DNA of 5,548 nucleotides from Microbacterium sp. (GTDB taxonomy: Bacteria > Actinomycetota > Actinomycetes > Actinomycetales > Microbacteriaceae). Position 1 is the stretch's first letter; each line of letters opens with the position of its first letter. The stretch spans positions 1 through 5,548 of the forward strand of contig QFPD01000162.1 in assembly GCA_003248845.1 (NCBI GenBank), in the 5' to 3' direction. Made by a program: the position numbers and the translations under genes. Positions 4,276 to 5,548 of the stretch are shown here, one piece after another. The notes beneath the pieces are model-generated. The model was not told where the DNA came from, did no database searches, and was given only the letters and a program-made list of their open reading frames with translations.

Positions 4276-5548
4276 ATGTCCCTTCTCACCACTGCCGTGA
4301 AGACCGTCGTCGGAGAACCCGAGGTCGTCGAAGATGACCGAGCGAACACGCTGCTCGTCGAAGTCGACCTCGCAAAGACGCCGCTTCTCGAGGACGGGCG
4401 TCCGGTCGAGGAGCAGCCGGCGTGGCTCGCGCTGAAGGACGCCGCCACCGCCCTCCAGCAGCTCCAGGCGCAGGACGGCTCCGTGCCCGAGACCGCCGAC
4501 CACGCCGAGGCCCGCGTCCTCGCAGCGACGGTCACCGCCGCGATCCGCACGCTCGCCCCGCTGTTCCCGCACGACGCCGCGTACCTCGCGGCATCCGTCG
4601 TCGATGTCGAGCGCTGGGCGGACGATGGCTTCGGCGTGCCCGACTTCCTGGACTCCCTCGTCGCCTTTCAGCCGCAGGCGCACCGCGTCGACGGCCTGCA
4701 GCACCTCGTCGTCTTCCCGATGTACACGCAGAACGGATCGCGCAGCCGCTTCGTCGAGGCTCTGCTGTGTGAGGTGATCTGGCCGGAATTCATCGCGGAG
4801 CTCGAGCAGACGTATACGAACCGGCTGTTCGTGAGCCTGCGCCTCATCGACTTCACGCCCGGCTACGACACCAACTCCGCCGTTCTCTTCCCGGAGACCG
4901 TCGCACTGCGCGAGGTTCCCACCTTCACGTGGGGGGCGATCTTCCAGGACCGCGAAGCAGCGCGCTTCCGTCGGGTCGTGGCCGCGGCATCCGACATCAC
5001 GAAGCTCGACGTCCCCGAGGGTACGGCGCGCATGCTCGCCGACCAGCGGCTCACGGAAGAGGTCTTCGTGACGTGGGACCTCATCCACGATCGGTCGCAC
5101 ATGCGCGGCGACCTGCCGTTCGACCCCTTCATGATCAAGCAGCGGATGCCGTTTTTCCTGTACTCGCTCGAAGAGCTGCGGTGCGACCTGACCGCCTTCC
5201 GCGAGTGCGTGAGCCTCGGCGAGGGCGACGGCGAGATCGCCGACCACGCCCGGCTCGTGCAGCAGGCGGTCATCTTCGACCGGATCTTCCGCTTCGCGAT
5301 CACCGGCTCGCGCGTGCGCAACTACGACGGCCTCGGCGGGCAGCTCCTGTTCGCGTGGCTGCACCAGCGCGGCGTGCTGCACTGGACCGACACGCAGCTC
5401 GCGTTCGACTGGGACGAGGTGCCGGCGGCTGTCATCGCGCTGTCGGATGCCATCGACCGGCTCTACTGGGAGTCGATCGACCGACCGAAGGTCGCGCACT
5501 GGCTCGCCGCCTACGACCTGGTGCGCTCGGTCGTGACGCCGCACCCCG
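4276..5548 (+). CDS. DUF6421 family protein, function unknown, C-terminus cut by window edge
   Basis: 424 residues are visible in an open frame to the right edge. I recognise the sequence as an actinobacterial DUF6421 member from blocks such as WADDGFGVPDFLDSL (114-128), FQPQAHRVDGLQHLVVFPMY (131-150), FTPGYDTNSAVLFPETVA (193-210), TFTWGAIFQDREAARFRR (216-233) and PFDPFMIKQRMPFFLYSLEE (281-300). This was from memory, without a search. There is no signal peptide and no membrane segment, so the protein is probably cytosolic. The segment WDLIHDRSHMRGDLP holds HDxxH (His271, Asp272, His275), and EELRCD (Glu299, Glu300, Asp304) follows about 24 residues later; the layout resembles a metal-binding zincin site, but activity is unproven. 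The start ATG has a strong GGAGG. The gene is divergent from an Lrp/AsnC-type regulator, suggesting a link to amino-acid or nitrogen metabolism. Family members I recall are about 450-480 residues, so only a short tail should be missing. Confidence 0.85.
   Translation, partial: MSLLTTAVKTVVGEPEVVEDDRANTLLVEVDLAKTPLLEDGRPVEEQPAWLALKDAATALQQLQAQDGSVPETADHAEARVLAATVTAAIRTLAPLFPHDAAYLAASVVDVERWADDGFGVPDFLDSLVAFQPQAHRVDGLQHLVVFPMYTQNGSRSRFVEALLCEVIWPEFIAELEQTYTNRLFVSLRLIDFTPGYDTNSAVLFPETVALREVPTFTWGAIFQDREAARFRRVVAAASDITKLDVPEGTARMLADQRLTEEVFVTWDLIHDRSHMRGDLPFDPFMIKQRMPFFLYSLEELRCDLTAFRECVSLGEGDGEIADHARLVQQAVIFDRIFRFAITGSRVRNYDGLGGQLLFAWLHQRGVLHWTDTQLAFDWDEVPAAVIALSDAIDRLYWESIDRPKVAHWLAAYDLVRSVVTPHP

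Noticed and set aside
4234..5544. 436-codon open frame on the minus strand antisense to the DUF6421 gene
   Set aside because: Its translation is a low-complexity mix rich in Arg, Glu, Asp, Val and Gly with no recognisable domain, and the opposite strand encodes a conserved protein. Long antisense frames are expected in DNA with this GC bias.

Overview
The window is GC-rich, densely packed bacterial DNA from an actinobacterium, probably of the Microbacteriaceae (Microbacterium-like). This lineage guess rests on base composition, codon use, leaderless TANNNT promoters and protein similarity recalled from memory, not on a search. There are six protein genes. Five lie on the minus strand and one on the plus strand. 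No gap is longer than about 100 bases. I see no tRNA, rRNA, CRISPR array, insertion sequence or other sign of mobile DNA.

Minus strand, read from right to left: an Lrp/AsnC-family regulator (4205-3753); a six-helix membrane histidine kinase of the HisKA_3 type (3667-2441); a NarL/LuxR-type response regulator (2444-1785) whose ATG overlaps the kinase stop; a MacB/LolD-type ABC ATPase (1683-922); and an FtsX-like permease (from 925) that overlaps the ATPase stop and runs off the left edge. The kinase and regulator form one transcription unit and the ATPase and permease form another. Together they look like a signal-responsive export or envelope-stress module, in which the two-component pair probably controls the transporter and itself.

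Plus strand: from 4276 to the right edge is the first 424 residues of a protein I recognise as a DUF6421 family member, of unknown function. It is transcribed divergently from the Lrp-type regulator across a short, relatively AT-rich spacer. Lrp-type regulators often control the divergent neighbour, so the two may be a regulatory pair.

The most informative non-coding signal is in the promoters. The kinase and ATPase genes both begin one base after an identical 13-base block containing a -10 element (TAGCGT), six bases before the start codon and with no Shine-Dalgarno site, so both are predicted to be leaderless. The same two promoters share a second motif (CATCC and CGAGATGTA) further upstream, which is a candidate response-regulator operator. 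In the DUF6421 protein, an HDxxH segment followed by an EExxxD segment resembles a zincin-type metal site and is the best lead to an undescribed activity.
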